From an uncultured Peptoniphilus sp. (GTDB lineage Bacteria > Bacillota > Clostridia > Tissierellales > Peptoniphilaceae): a stretch of DNA of 34,936 bases. The stretch spans positions 1 to 34,936 of the forward strand of contig CAMQDG010000007.1 in assembly GCA_946999425.1 (NCBI GenBank). Direction: 5' to 3'. The notes under the pieces were generated by a model. The model was given only the letters and a program-made list of their open reading frames with translations. It made no database searches and was not told the origin of the DNA. Below are positions 16,779-24,658 of this stretch, piece by piece (positions within the stretch are counted from its first letter, which is position 1; every line of letters starts with the position of its first letter). The position numbers were made by a program, and so were the translations under genes.

Positions 16779-16813
16779 TAGAAAAAGAAATAAACCTTGA
16801 AGATTCAAGGTTT
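16779..16813 (-). terminator. Terminator of the tandem-HTH AraC gene
   Basis: AAACCTTGAA (16792-16801) pairs with TTCAAGGTTT (16804-16813) with a tight loop; read on the minus strand it is followed by a T-rich tract. It is placed 47 bases after the regulator's stop codon. Confidence 0.75.
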
Positions 16814-16860
16814 ATATAAATATTATTCAATTAAATACAAAAAAATGTGGCAACTTTTTC

Positions 16861-18117
16861 CTAATAAATTTTTTCTATATTATTTTGGTCTGTTACAAGG
16901 GATCTAAATTCTCCTGGATTAATTTTCATAAACTTTAAAAAATTTCTGTTAAAAGTTTTAGTAGAATTATAACCTACTTCAAGAGCAATATCCGTTATGG
17001 TTTTATCAGTATTTAATAAAAGATTTGCCGCCTTATTTATACGGATTCTGTTTAAAAAGTTTGAAAAATTTAATTCCACCAGATACCTTAGGGAATCATT
17101 TATAGAAGTTATAGTCATATCAAATTTTTTTGCTATTAAATTTATATTTAAATTTTTGTAGTAATTCTTGTAAATGTAATTAATCATTTGAGCTGTGTTT
17201 TCATCGTGTTTTATATGAGTAATTTTATTTATATTTTGATAAATTTCCCTAAATTTTTTTGAACCCATTCCATTACGAGTATTAAAGGTTTTTGAAAAAT
17301 GAGCGGCATCAGTATAGTTTAAAACTCCTGCAATTTCTTCAAGGGTCATGTCAGTATAAAGAAGAAAGAAAATTGCCTTGGCATATTTCATTTCATTTAA
17401 AAGATCATAAAAGCCAAGACCTGTCATAGAATATATATAGCGAGAAATTGAAGATTCACTCATTAAAAAAATTTTTGACATTTCTTTTAAACTTATTTTC
17501 TTTTGAGAATTTAAGTACATATATTGAAAAATTTCTTCTGAAGGAAGGGGAGAGTTTTCATTTTTATATTCTTTTTTAGTATGTCTTAAATATTCAACAA
17601 TAAGTTCTGTAAGTTTACTTACTACATAAATACCTGAAAAATCCATTTTATTAGTATTTATGTCAACACTTCTCATGCCTACTTCATCACGGATATCTTC
17701 AAAAATTCTCTTAAATTTACGACTATCCGATTCATTTAGAAAAATGGAATTGTTTTTGTATAAAAGATTAACCATGTTAAAGTCTTCATTATCTATGTTA
17801 AAAATCCTTTTTATAACATTATTAATAAGATCAAAAGAATAAATTAAAAGATAGTAGCTTATAGGTTCGCTTACTTCAACTATTTCGCTTATTTGCCAAG
17901 GTAAAAGGGTAATCACAACGCCGGGTTCCATTATATGAACTTGATTTTGTATTAAAATTTTTCCCTTGCCTTCAATTATGTATAAAAACCTGGACTGCTT
18001 ATGTAAGAGAGGTTTTGTGGAATTTAAATCAGTTTCCAAATCAAAGCTTGCAATTTGACCTTCCCTTAAAGTAGTTGAATAAGTTCCTTGGATTTCAATA
18101 TAATTTGAATTATTCAT
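16861..18117 (-). CDS. AraC-family regulator with cupin-like N-domain and two tandem AraC DNA-binding domains
   Basis: 418 residues from ATG 18117, chosen because AAGGAGG lies just upstream of it; the longer frame from 18147 has no such site. About residues 1-150 look like an AraC cupin/sensor domain (IIEGKGKILIQNQ, MEPGVVITLLPW). Two separate AraC-type helix-turn-helix pairs follow. The first (about 197-292) has ISLKEMSKIFLMSESSISR and the second half TLEEIAGVLNYTDAAHFSKTF. The second (about 311-410) has NINLIAKKFDMTITSINDSL and TITDIALEVGYNSTKTFNRNF, then MKINPGEFR. Most AraC proteins have only one. It lies between the cyclodeaminase-like pair and the divergent carbamoyltransferase, so it probably regulates both, with ornithine or a relative as effector (inference). 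Confidence 0.88.
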   Translation of the reverse strand: MNNSNYIEIQGTYSTTLREGQIASFDLETDLNSTKPLLHKQSRFLYIIEGKGKILIQNQVHIMEPGVVITLLPWQISEIVEVSEPISYYLLIYSFDLINNVIKRIFNIDNEDFNMVNLLYKNNSIFLNESDSRKFKRIFEDIRDEVGMRSVDINTNKMDFSGIYVVSKLTELIVEYLRHTKKEYKNENSPLPSEEIFQYMYLNSQKKISLKEMSKIFLMSESSISRYIYSMTGLGFYDLLNEMKYAKAIFFLLYTDMTLEEIAGVLNYTDAAHFSKTFNTRNGMGSKKFREIYQNINKITHIKHDENTAQMINYIYKNYYKNLNINLIAKKFDMTITSINDSLRYLVELNFSNFLNRIRINKAANLLLNTDKTITDIALEVGYNSTKTFNRNFLKFMKINPGEFRSLVTDQNNIEKIY

Positions 18118-18300
18118 ATTAGCCTCCTTTTTTATATTATATATCAAATTAGGGGAAATAAGAATTTTATAGTAAAAAATAAATATTTATATAAAAAAAA
18201 CACTTTATTTAGGATCTTGATGAAATTTTTAAAAGTCTTGTAAATCTTTTTTTATTAGCAAGTTAAATCATTCAATTAAAAACAAAATTTTAAATTGTTT

Positions 18301-18329
18301 TTGTCCTTTTTAAAATTATGCCTTATAGT
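18301..18329 (+). promoter_or_regulatory. Probable promoter of the ornithine carbamoyltransferase gene
   Basis: TTGTCC (18301-18306) and TATAGT (18324-18329) with 17 bases between. The -35 is moderate, as expected for a regulated promoter. The shared palindrome begins eight bases after the -10. The remaining part of the divergent 18118-18300 gap is AT-rich and shows no other feature I can name. Confidence 0.55.
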
Positions 18330-18337
18330 AAAATGAA

Positions 18338-18353
18338 ATTGTAGGAATACGAT
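18338..18353. promoter_or_regulatory. Operator-like palindrome before the ornithine carbamoyltransferase gene
   Basis: ATTGTAGGAATACGAT, second copy of the element at 16744-16759. The core TAGGAATAYGATTTT is shared over 15 bases with one difference. It sits at the predicted transcription start, a position where binding would block or reset initiation. Confidence 0.6.
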
Positions 18354-18380
18354 TTTATAAAATAAAAGGAGATGCGTAAT

Positions 18381-19373
18381 ATGCCGAAAAATTTTAGAGG
18401 TAAGAGCTTTTTAAAGTTAATTGATTTTACATCAGAAGATATGAGATATCTTTTAGATCTTTCAAAACAATTTAAATCAATGAAAAGAGCTGGAATACCT
18501 CACAGATATTTAGAAGGAAAAAATATTGCTATTATATTCGAAAAAACTTCTACAAGAACTCGTTGTTCATTTGAAGTTGCAGGATATGATTTAGGAATGG
18601 GAGTTACTTACTTAGATCCTACAGGTTCTCAAATGGGACACAAGGAAAGTATTAAAGATACTGCAAGAGTTCTTGGAAGAATGTTTGACGGTATTGAATA
18701 CAGAGGATTTAAGCAAACTGCAGTTGAAGAACTTGCTGAATATTCAGGAGTGCCTGTATGGAATGGTTTAACTGATGAATGGCATCCAACTCAAATGCTT
18801 GCAGACCTTTTAACTATTGAAGAACACTTTGGTCATTTAAAAGGACTTAAATTTGTATTCATGGGAGATGCAAGAAACAACGTTGCAAACTCTTTAATGA
18901 TTGCTTGTGCTAAAATGGGAGTTAATTTCGTAGCTTGTGGACCAAAAGAAAATTGGCCTGAAAAACACTTAATTGAAATGGCTACTGAAATTGCAAAAGA
19001 AAACTTTTGCACAGTAGAAGTTACTGATGACGTTAAAAAGGGAACTAAGAATGCTGATGTTCTTTACACAGACATTTGGGTATCAATGGGCGAACCTAAA
19101 GAAATTTGGGAAGAAAGAATTAAACACTTAGGTGCTTACCAAGTTAATAAGAAGGTTATGGAAAATGCAAATGAAAAGGCGATATTCCTACACTGCCTAC
19201 CATCTTTCCACAACACTGAAACTAAAGTTGGAAAAGACATCGAAGAAAAATTCGGCCTAAAGGAAATGGAAGTAACTGACGAAGTATTTGAATCAAGACA
19301 ATCACTTGTTTTTGATCAAGCTGAAAACAGAATGCACACAATTAAGGCTGTTGTTTACGCAACACTTTGCTAA
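18381..19373 (+). CDS. arcB: Ornithine carbamoyltransferase, probably catabolic
   Basis: 330 residues. It interconverts ornithine plus carbamoyl phosphate and citrulline plus phosphate. Motifs are STRTR (carbamoyl phosphate), HPTQ, the DARNN loop, and FLHCLPSFH with the catalytic Cys, followed by FDQAENRMHTIKAV. ATG 18372 is fused to the ribosome binding site AAAGGAG, so ATG 18381, nine bases from it, is chosen. No arcA or arcC lies nearby. The local partners are cyclodeaminase-like proteins, an amino-acid symporter and an AraC regulator, which favour ornithine catabolism over arginine synthesis (argF/argI); sequence alone cannot settle direction. Confidence 0.9.
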   Translation: MPKNFRGKSFLKLIDFTSEDMRYLLDLSKQFKSMKRAGIPHRYLEGKNIAIIFEKTSTRTRCSFEVAGYDLGMGVTYLDPTGSQMGHKESIKDTARVLGRMFDGIEYRGFKQTAVEELAEYSGVPVWNGLTDEWHPTQMLADLLTIEEHFGHLKGLKFVFMGDARNNVANSLMIACAKMGVNFVACGPKENWPEKHLIEMATEIAKENFCTVEVTDDVKKGTKNADVLYTDIWVSMGEPKEIWEERIKHLGAYQVNKKVMENANEKAIFLHCLPSFHNTETKVGKDIEEKFGLKEMEVTDEVFESRQSLVFDQAENRMHTIKAVVYATLC

Positions 19374-19386
19374 TTAAATATTTTGA

Positions 19387-19415
19387 CTCCCTTCTTAATT
19401 AAGAGGGGAGCCCTT
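19387..19415 (+). terminator. Hairpin between arcB and the AGCS symporter gene
   Basis: CTCCCTTCTT (19387-19396) pairs with AAGAGGGGAG (19401-19410), ten pairs including one G-T. Only a short CCCTTT follows, so it is probably a partial terminator or RNA-processing/stability stem that lets some transcription continue into the symporter gene. Confidence 0.6.
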
Positions 19416-19435
19416 TAAAAAAGAAAGGAATTATT

Positions 19436-20803
19436 ATGGACGCTATAACAAAACCTATTATTGCGATAACTAACTTTTTCTGGGGTTGGCCAATACTTAT
19501 AGTTCTTATGGGTGGTGGCATCCTAATAACATTAAGAACTGGATTTTTACAATTTAGATATTTACCATTTATCTTAAAACAAACTTTTGGTAAGATGTTT
19601 AACTCAGGAGTAGGCGGAGAAGGTACAGTATCACCTTTCCAAGCAGCATCTGCAGCACTTGCATCATCAATCGGAGCCGCTAACATAGTAGTAGCACCAG
19701 CAATTATATTTACCGCAGGTCCTGGAGCTGTTTTCTGGATGTGGGTTGCAGGTATTTTAGGTCAAGCAACTAAATTCGGTGAAATCGTACTTGGTATTAA
19801 ATATAGAGAAAAAAATGCCGATGGAGAATTCGTTGGTGGACCTTCATATACATTTAAAAAAGGTATAGGCGGAACACTTGGCAAAATAATGGGATTCTTA
19901 GTTTCATTCTTCTTTATGATTGAAATCCTTCCATCAATAACTTTACAAACTATTTCAGCAGCAGGACCCCTTGAAAAATTAGGCCTTGACAGAAGAATAG
20001 CTGCAGTTATAATTTTAGTGTTAGTAGTTCTTGTAGCTTATGGCGGAATTAAGAGAATCGGACAAGTAACTGAAAAAATGGTACCTTTAATGGCAGGGCT
20101 ATATATAATTTTCGGATTAATCATTATAATTATGCACATAGGACAACTTCCTCACGCAATTGCTATAATTTTTAAAGGAGCCTTCAATCCTCAATCAGTA
20201 GCAGGAGGAATTGGTGGAGCAACCCTTGCAGCTGCAATTAAAGCTGGTATGGCAAGAGGATGTTACTCAAATGAAGCAGGTATGGGTTCTGCACCTTATG
20301 CACACGCAACTGCAATAACAGACCACCCAGCTCGTCAAGGTATGTGGGGTATATTTGAAGTTATTGCCGACACTATTATTGTATGTTCAATTTCAGTATT
20401 AGTAGTTCTTGTAACTGACAACTGGCATGATGAAGCAAACAGAGGAATAGCAGTAGAAAGAGCATTTAACACAGCTTTTGGTAACATTGGAACTGCTGTT
20501 ATAGCTATTTCACTATTCTTATTTGTTCTTTCAACAATTATAGTAATTGTATTCTATACAGAAAAACAAGGTGAATACCTATTCGGTACAACATTTGGAA
20601 AAATTATGAGATTTATTGCTTGTGCTATGGTTCTACTTGGTGGATTCGTATCATTTGAAAATGCAGGTGTATTTTTAGACTTTACACTTGGTCTTGTAGT
20701 ATTTGTAAATATGTGCGGTATGGTAATGCTCAGTGGAGAAGTTAAGGAAATCGCAGCAGATTTCTTTAATAATCCTAAATTCTATCCAGGAGCAAAAAAA
20801 TAG
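19436..20803 (+). CDS. AGCS-family amino acid:cation symporter
   Basis: 455 residues with about ten to eleven membrane segments. The alanine or glycine:cation (Na+/H+) symporter family is recognised from RTGFLQFRYLPFILKQTF near residue 30, then GEGTVSPFQAASAALASSIGAANI (the family substrate/cation region) and the later KAGMARGCYSNEAGMGSAPYAHA. Family members import alanine, glycine or related small amino acids. Its place directly after arcB, separated only by a leaky-looking hairpin, suggests that it may carry ornithine-pathway substrates or products, but family knowledge favours alanine/glycine. Start follows AAAGGA. Confidence 0.9.
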   Translation: MDAITKPIIAITNFFWGWPILIVLMGGGILITLRTGFLQFRYLPFILKQTFGKMFNSGVGGEGTVSPFQAASAALASSIGAANIVVAPAIIFTAGPGAVFWMWVAGILGQATKFGEIVLGIKYREKNADGEFVGGPSYTFKKGIGGTLGKIMGFLVSFFFMIEILPSITLQTISAAGPLEKLGLDRRIAAVIILVLVVLVAYGGIKRIGQVTEKMVPLMAGLYIIFGLIIIIMHIGQLPHAIAIIFKGAFNPQSVAGGIGGATLAAAIKAGMARGCYSNEAGMGSAPYAHATAITDHPARQGMWGIFEVIADTIIVCSISVLVVLVTDNWHDEANRGIAVERAFNTAFGNIGTAVIAISLFLFVLSTIIVIVFYTEKQGEYLFGTTFGKIMRFIACAMVLLGGFVSFENAGVFLDFTLGLVVFVNMCGMVMLSGEVKEIAADFFNNPKFYPGAKK

Positions 20804-20832
20804 TTAAAAATAAAAAAGAAAAAGTTTTCATT

Positions 20833-20866
20833 AAAGCATCCGGTTAATGCCGGGTGTTTTAAATTA
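20833..20866 (+). terminator. Terminator after the AGCS symporter gene
   Basis: CATCCGG (20837-20843) pairs with CCGGGTG (20850-20856, one G-T), extended by flanking A/T pairs and followed by TTTTAAATT. Confidence 0.75.
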
Positions 20867-20909
20867 AAAACATTTAAAAATAAAAAGATTATTTGAGATA
20901 GGAGACAAG

Positions 20910-22067
20910 ATGAACAAAAAAGAAAATAAAACTCCGGGCTTTAAAAAAGAAGTCGGTTTAGAAGCAGTTATATTCTTAGCACTCTTCTTTGCCTTCTTTA
21001 TCTATATGGGACGACAAATGGGCGGAACAAATATGATAAAGACAATGATGCTTACAGGTTATGATTTACTTATGAACACCTGCTGGTATTTAATGGCAGT
21101 TGCAGTTCTTGCCGGTGGTGTATCGGGAGTATTTTCTGAATTTGGAGTAATCGCACTTATAAATACTTTATTAAGTAAAATAATGAAGCCAATATATGAT
21201 TTACCCGGAGCAAGTTCCCTTGGAATGTTAAACTGCTATATGTCAGATAACCCTGCTATTCTTACCCTAGCTCATGATGATAACTTCAGACAATATTTTA
21301 AAAAATATCAGATGCCGGCTCTTACAAACTTAGGTACTGCATTTGGAATGGGTTTAATAGTTACAACAACTATGATGGGCTTTAAAATAGACGGAGCTAT
21401 TAAGGGTGCTTTAGTTGGAAACATAGGAGCTATCGTAGGAAGTATTATTTCGGTAAGACTTATGCTTAGAAAAACTAAAAAATATTACGGAACTGAAGAA
21501 TATGTTTCTTCATCTTTAGCAGATCCAATTCCTCATGGAATGAGAAGAGTAAGAGAAGGTTCAGTGGGTTCTCGTTTTATTCAAGCCCTTCTCGACGGAG
21601 GTAAAGTCGGCATAGACATGGGTATTTCAATAATCCCTGGTGTTGTCATTATTTGTACAATAGTAATTATGCTTACTAATGGTGTTGGAGATGCCGGAGT
21701 TTATAACGGTTCTGCTAATCAAGGTATAGCTGTTCTTCCTCTACTTGGGGAAAAACTTAATATTGTTTTGGAACCCCTATTCGGATTTACAAATCCACAA
21801 GCAATAGCAGTACCTATTACAGCTTTAGGATCAAGCGGTGCAGCAATTGGAATAGTTGCTGAAATGGCAGGAAAAGGTACAATAACTGCCAATGATATAG
21901 CTGTATTTACTGCAATTTGTATGTGCTGGAGCGGATATTTATCAACTCATATTGCTATGATGGATGCTCTTGGAACAAAAGAAATGACAGGAAATGCAAT
22001 AATATCTCACACCATAGGTGGTTTTTGTGCAGGTATTGCAGCACACATTATAATGATGTTTTTATAA
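20910..22067 (+). CDS. Gate-domain (nucleoside recognition) polytopic membrane protein
   Basis: 385 residues, about eight to nine membrane segments, short charged N-terminus. The region around ADPIPHG-MRRVREGSVGSRFIQALLDGGKVGIDMGISIIPGVVII and the paired glycine-rich membrane stretches resemble the Gate/nucleoside-recognition fold found in concentrative transporters and SpoIIIAE/SpmA-type proteins. The conserved-looking MLNCYMSDNPAILTLAHDD loop (about residues 108-130) may form a substrate or metal site. Start follows AGGAGA. Located between the AGCS symporter and clpB with terminators on both sides, so likely its own transcript. Substrate unknown; an amino-acid role is only suggested by neighbours. 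Confidence 0.65.
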   Translation: MNKKENKTPGFKKEVGLEAVIFLALFFAFFIYMGRQMGGTNMIKTMMLTGYDLLMNTCWYLMAVAVLAGGVSGVFSEFGVIALINTLLSKIMKPIYDLPGASSLGMLNCYMSDNPAILTLAHDDNFRQYFKKYQMPALTNLGTAFGMGLIVTTTMMGFKIDGAIKGALVGNIGAIVGSIISVRLMLRKTKKYYGTEEYVSSSLADPIPHGMRRVREGSVGSRFIQALLDGGKVGIDMGISIIPGVVIICTIVIMLTNGVGDAGVYNGSANQGIAVLPLLGEKLNIVLEPLFGFTNPQAIAVPITALGSSGAAIGIVAEMAGKGTITANDIAVFTAICMCWSGYLSTHIAMMDALGTKEMTGNAIISHTIGGFCAGIAAHIIMMFL

Positions 22068-22075
22068 TTATTTTA

Positions 22076-22100
22076 AAGGGGGCCTTAGGGTCCTTTTTTT
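22076..22100 (+). terminator. Terminator after the Gate-domain gene
   Basis: GGGCC (22080-22084) pairs with GGTCC (22089-22093, one G-T) around TTAG, flanked by AAA and a run of seven T. Confidence 0.75.
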
Positions 22101-22129
22101 AAAATTATTTTTAAAAGAAAGGAGGATTT

Positions 22130-24604
22130 ATGAACGCAGAAAAATTTTCACAACTTGTAGTACAAGTTTTTAAAGAAGCTCAAAATCTTGCCATAAGATA
22201 TGAAAATGCAGAAGTAACTGATTTGCATTTAACCCTTGCAATTTTAAGAACTAAGGGAACGGATTTATTAAAAATTCTTTCTAAAATGGGAGTAAATTTA
22301 CTTGAATTTGAAAATAGAATAACAGAAGCAATAGAAAAATTAAGATCATCAAAGGGGCTTACAAATTTATATTATTCCAGGCCCTATCAAAGAATTATTA
22401 TTAATTCTGAAGAAATATCAAGAAATATGTATGAATCTTATGTAAATCTTCCTCAACTTTTTCTTGCTATATTAAGAGAGGATAAAACAAGCTCCCAGGC
22501 AATTGCAAAAGATTTTGGCATAGATTATATAAGTTTAAGAAATGAACTTATGAAAAAATTTACTGATGTTGATGCCAATGGTCTATCAGAAGAACAAATA
22601 AAGGTTCTTTCAAAGTATGGAAGAAATTTAACTTCAGAAGCAAAAGAAGGAAAGCTCGATCCTATAATAGGAAGAGATGAAGAAACTTTAAGTTTAATAA
22701 GAATTCTTTCAAGAAGAATAAAAAACAACCCTGTTTTAATAGGAGAGGCAGGAGTTGGGAAAACAGCAATAGTTGAAGGTCTTGTTCAAAGAATTGCAAA
22801 AAATGACGTTCCGACTTTATTAAAAGATAAAATTGTATTTTCTCTTGATATGGCATCACTAATAGCAGGAGCAAAATTTAGGGGAGATTTTGAAGAGAGA
22901 TTTAAAAAACTTTTAGAAATAATAAAAGAATCCCAAGGAAGAATAATTTTATTTATAGATGAAATTCATAACATTATAGGCTCAGGCTCAACTTCAGGAT
23001 CACTTGATACATCCAACATTTTAAAACCCATGCTTGCAAGGGGAGAGATCCTTACAATCGGTGCAACAACAATAGATGAATATAGAAAATTCATAGAAAA
23101 AGACAGAGCTTTGGAAAGAAGATTCCAAAAAGTTTTAATAGAAGAGCCTTCCGAAGAAGCGTCAATTTCTATTTTAAGAGGAGTAAAAAATAAATACGAA
23201 TCCCATCACAAAGTTAGAATTACAGATTCAGCAATAGTTTCTGCTGTAAAATTGTCAAAGAGATATTTAACTGAAAGATTTTTACCAGATAAGGCCATAG
23301 ATTTAATAGATGAAGCTTCAGCACTTTTAAGAATGAGTATAGATTCTATGCCTTCAGAACTTGATGAAATGAATAGAAAAATCACAAGACTAGAGCTGGA
23401 AAAGGCATCTCTTTCAAGAGAAGAAGATAAACTTACAAGAAATCGTCTTAAAATCATTGAAGAAAACTTAAAAATCTTAAATGAGGACTACAATAATAAA
23501 AAAGATCTTTGGCAAAAAGAAGTGGATAGGCTAAATGACATTTCAGATCTTAAAATGGGTCTTGATATTTTAAATGAAAATCTTGAATCTGCCATAGGAA
23601 ATAGAGATTTTGAAAAAGTTGGAAAATATGAAAAAGAAATTGAAGATAGAAAAGAAAAATTAAAAAAATATGAAATTGAAAAGCCCTATTATCCTATAAA
23701 TTTTGAAGTGGGAGAAGAAGAAATAAAGGGAGTTCTTTCAAGGCTTACAGGAATTGCTCTTTCAACTTTAAATGAAAAAGAAATTGACAGAATAAAAAAA
23801 TTAAAAGAAAATGTTAAATCTCACTTTGTAGGTCAAGAAGAAGCAGTAGATGGAATAATTAAGGCCATTATAAGATCGAAAAGTGGCTTATTAAATAAAG
23901 AAGAGCCAATAGGAGCCTTTTTACTAAAAGGCCCATCTGGAACAGGAAAATCTTATATAGGAAAAGTTTTAGCTGATCAACTTTTTGATGAAAAATCACT
24001 TTTAACATTTGAAATGAGTGAATTTACGGACAAATCTTCGGTTACAAAATTAATAGGAGCTCCCCCAGGATATGTAGGCCATGAAGCCGGTGGAATTTTA
24101 ACGGAAGCAGTAAGAACAAAACCCTACTCAGTTTTACTATTTGAAGATATAGAAGTTGCAGACAGAGAAGTTTTAGGTATTATTATTCAAATTATTGAAG
24201 ATGGGAAAATTACTGACAATAAAGGAAAATTAATTGACTTTAAAAACACCCTTGTCCTTTTAACAAGTTCAAGTGAGATAGAAAATAAGGAAATTTTAAA
24301 TCATGTTGATGAAGTTTATAATTTTAAATCTTTCACTTTGGAAGAAACGGAAAAAATTTTAACTTTAAATCTTCGTGACTTAAAAGCAGACTTAATTGAA
24401 AGAGGAATTGAAATTACTTGGGATGATTTAAACACTAAAAAACTTGCAAAAGAACTTATAAGTAAAGATTTTGGGGCAAGAATAGTAAAAAGATTTATAG
24501 AAAATGAGATAGTAACACAAATTTCTATGTTAAGTCTTGAAGGAGAATTAAAACCAGACTCTAAAATTATTATTGATGAAGGAGGAAAAGTTCAAATAAT
24601 ATGA
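22130..24604 (+). CDS. clpB: ClpB-like disaggregase (Hsp100) with altered second ATPase domain
   Basis: 824 residues, about 40 fewer than usual ClpB. Order: Clp N-domain (1-150); AAA-1 with Walker A GEAGVGKT (205-212), Walker B LFIDE (Asp277, Glu278) and the DRALERRFQ arginine fingers; a long coiled middle domain (about 400-525) that marks ClpB rather than ClpC; AAA-2 with Walker A GPSGTGKS (601-608) and pore loop GYVG. AAA-2 is unusual: Walker B reads LLFED (Glu672-Asp673, order reversed), sensor 1 TSN is TSS (Ser714), the arginine finger NRIDE is NHVDE (His725), and about 26 residues before it are gone. Sensor 2 FGAR is kept. Strong AAGGAGG start. No CtsR box is visible upstream. Confidence 0.88.
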   Translation: MNAEKFSQLVVQVFKEAQNLAIRYENAEVTDLHLTLAILRTKGTDLLKILSKMGVNLLEFENRITEAIEKLRSSKGLTNLYYSRPYQRIIINSEEISRNMYESYVNLPQLFLAILREDKTSSQAIAKDFGIDYISLRNELMKKFTDVDANGLSEEQIKVLSKYGRNLTSEAKEGKLDPIIGRDEETLSLIRILSRRIKNNPVLIGEAGVGKTAIVEGLVQRIAKNDVPTLLKDKIVFSLDMASLIAGAKFRGDFEERFKKLLEIIKESQGRIILFIDEIHNIIGSGSTSGSLDTSNILKPMLARGEILTIGATTIDEYRKFIEKDRALERRFQKVLIEEPSEEASISILRGVKNKYESHHKVRITDSAIVSAVKLSKRYLTERFLPDKAIDLIDEASALLRMSIDSMPSELDEMNRKITRLELEKASLSREEDKLTRNRLKIIEENLKILNEDYNNKKDLWQKEVDRLNDISDLKMGLDILNENLESAIGNRDFEKVGKYEKEIEDRKEKLKKYEIEKPYYPINFEVGEEEIKGVLSRLTGIALSTLNEKEIDRIKKLKENVKSHFVGQEEAVDGIIKAIIRSKSGLLNKEEPIGAFLLKGPSGTGKSYIGKVLADQLFDEKSLLTFEMSEFTDKSSVTKLIGAPPGYVGHEAGGILTEAVRTKPYSVLLFEDIEVADREVLGIIIQIIEDGKITDNKGKLIDFKNTLVLLTSSSEIENKEILNHVDEVYNFKSFTLEETEKILTLNLRDLKADLIERGIEITWDDLNTKKLAKELISKDFGARIVKRFIENEIVTQISMLSLEGELKPDSKIIIDEGGKVQII

Positions 24605-24605
24605 A

Positions 24606-24634
24606 CTGACATTTTTAAAAGCCTGTGATAAAAT
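24606..24634 (+). promoter_or_regulatory. Promoter of uxaC
   Basis: CTGACA (24606-24611) and TAAAAT (24629-24634) with exactly 17 bases between, starting one base after the clpB stop codon. Confidence 0.65.
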
Positions 24635-24658
24635 CAACTAGTAATAAATGGAGGTAAT

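Noticed and set aside
22068..22129. CtsR box or HrcA CIRCE element before clpB
   Set aside because: I found neither a GGTCAAA heptad pair nor the CIRCE inverted repeat; the gap holds only a terminator and the ribosome binding site.
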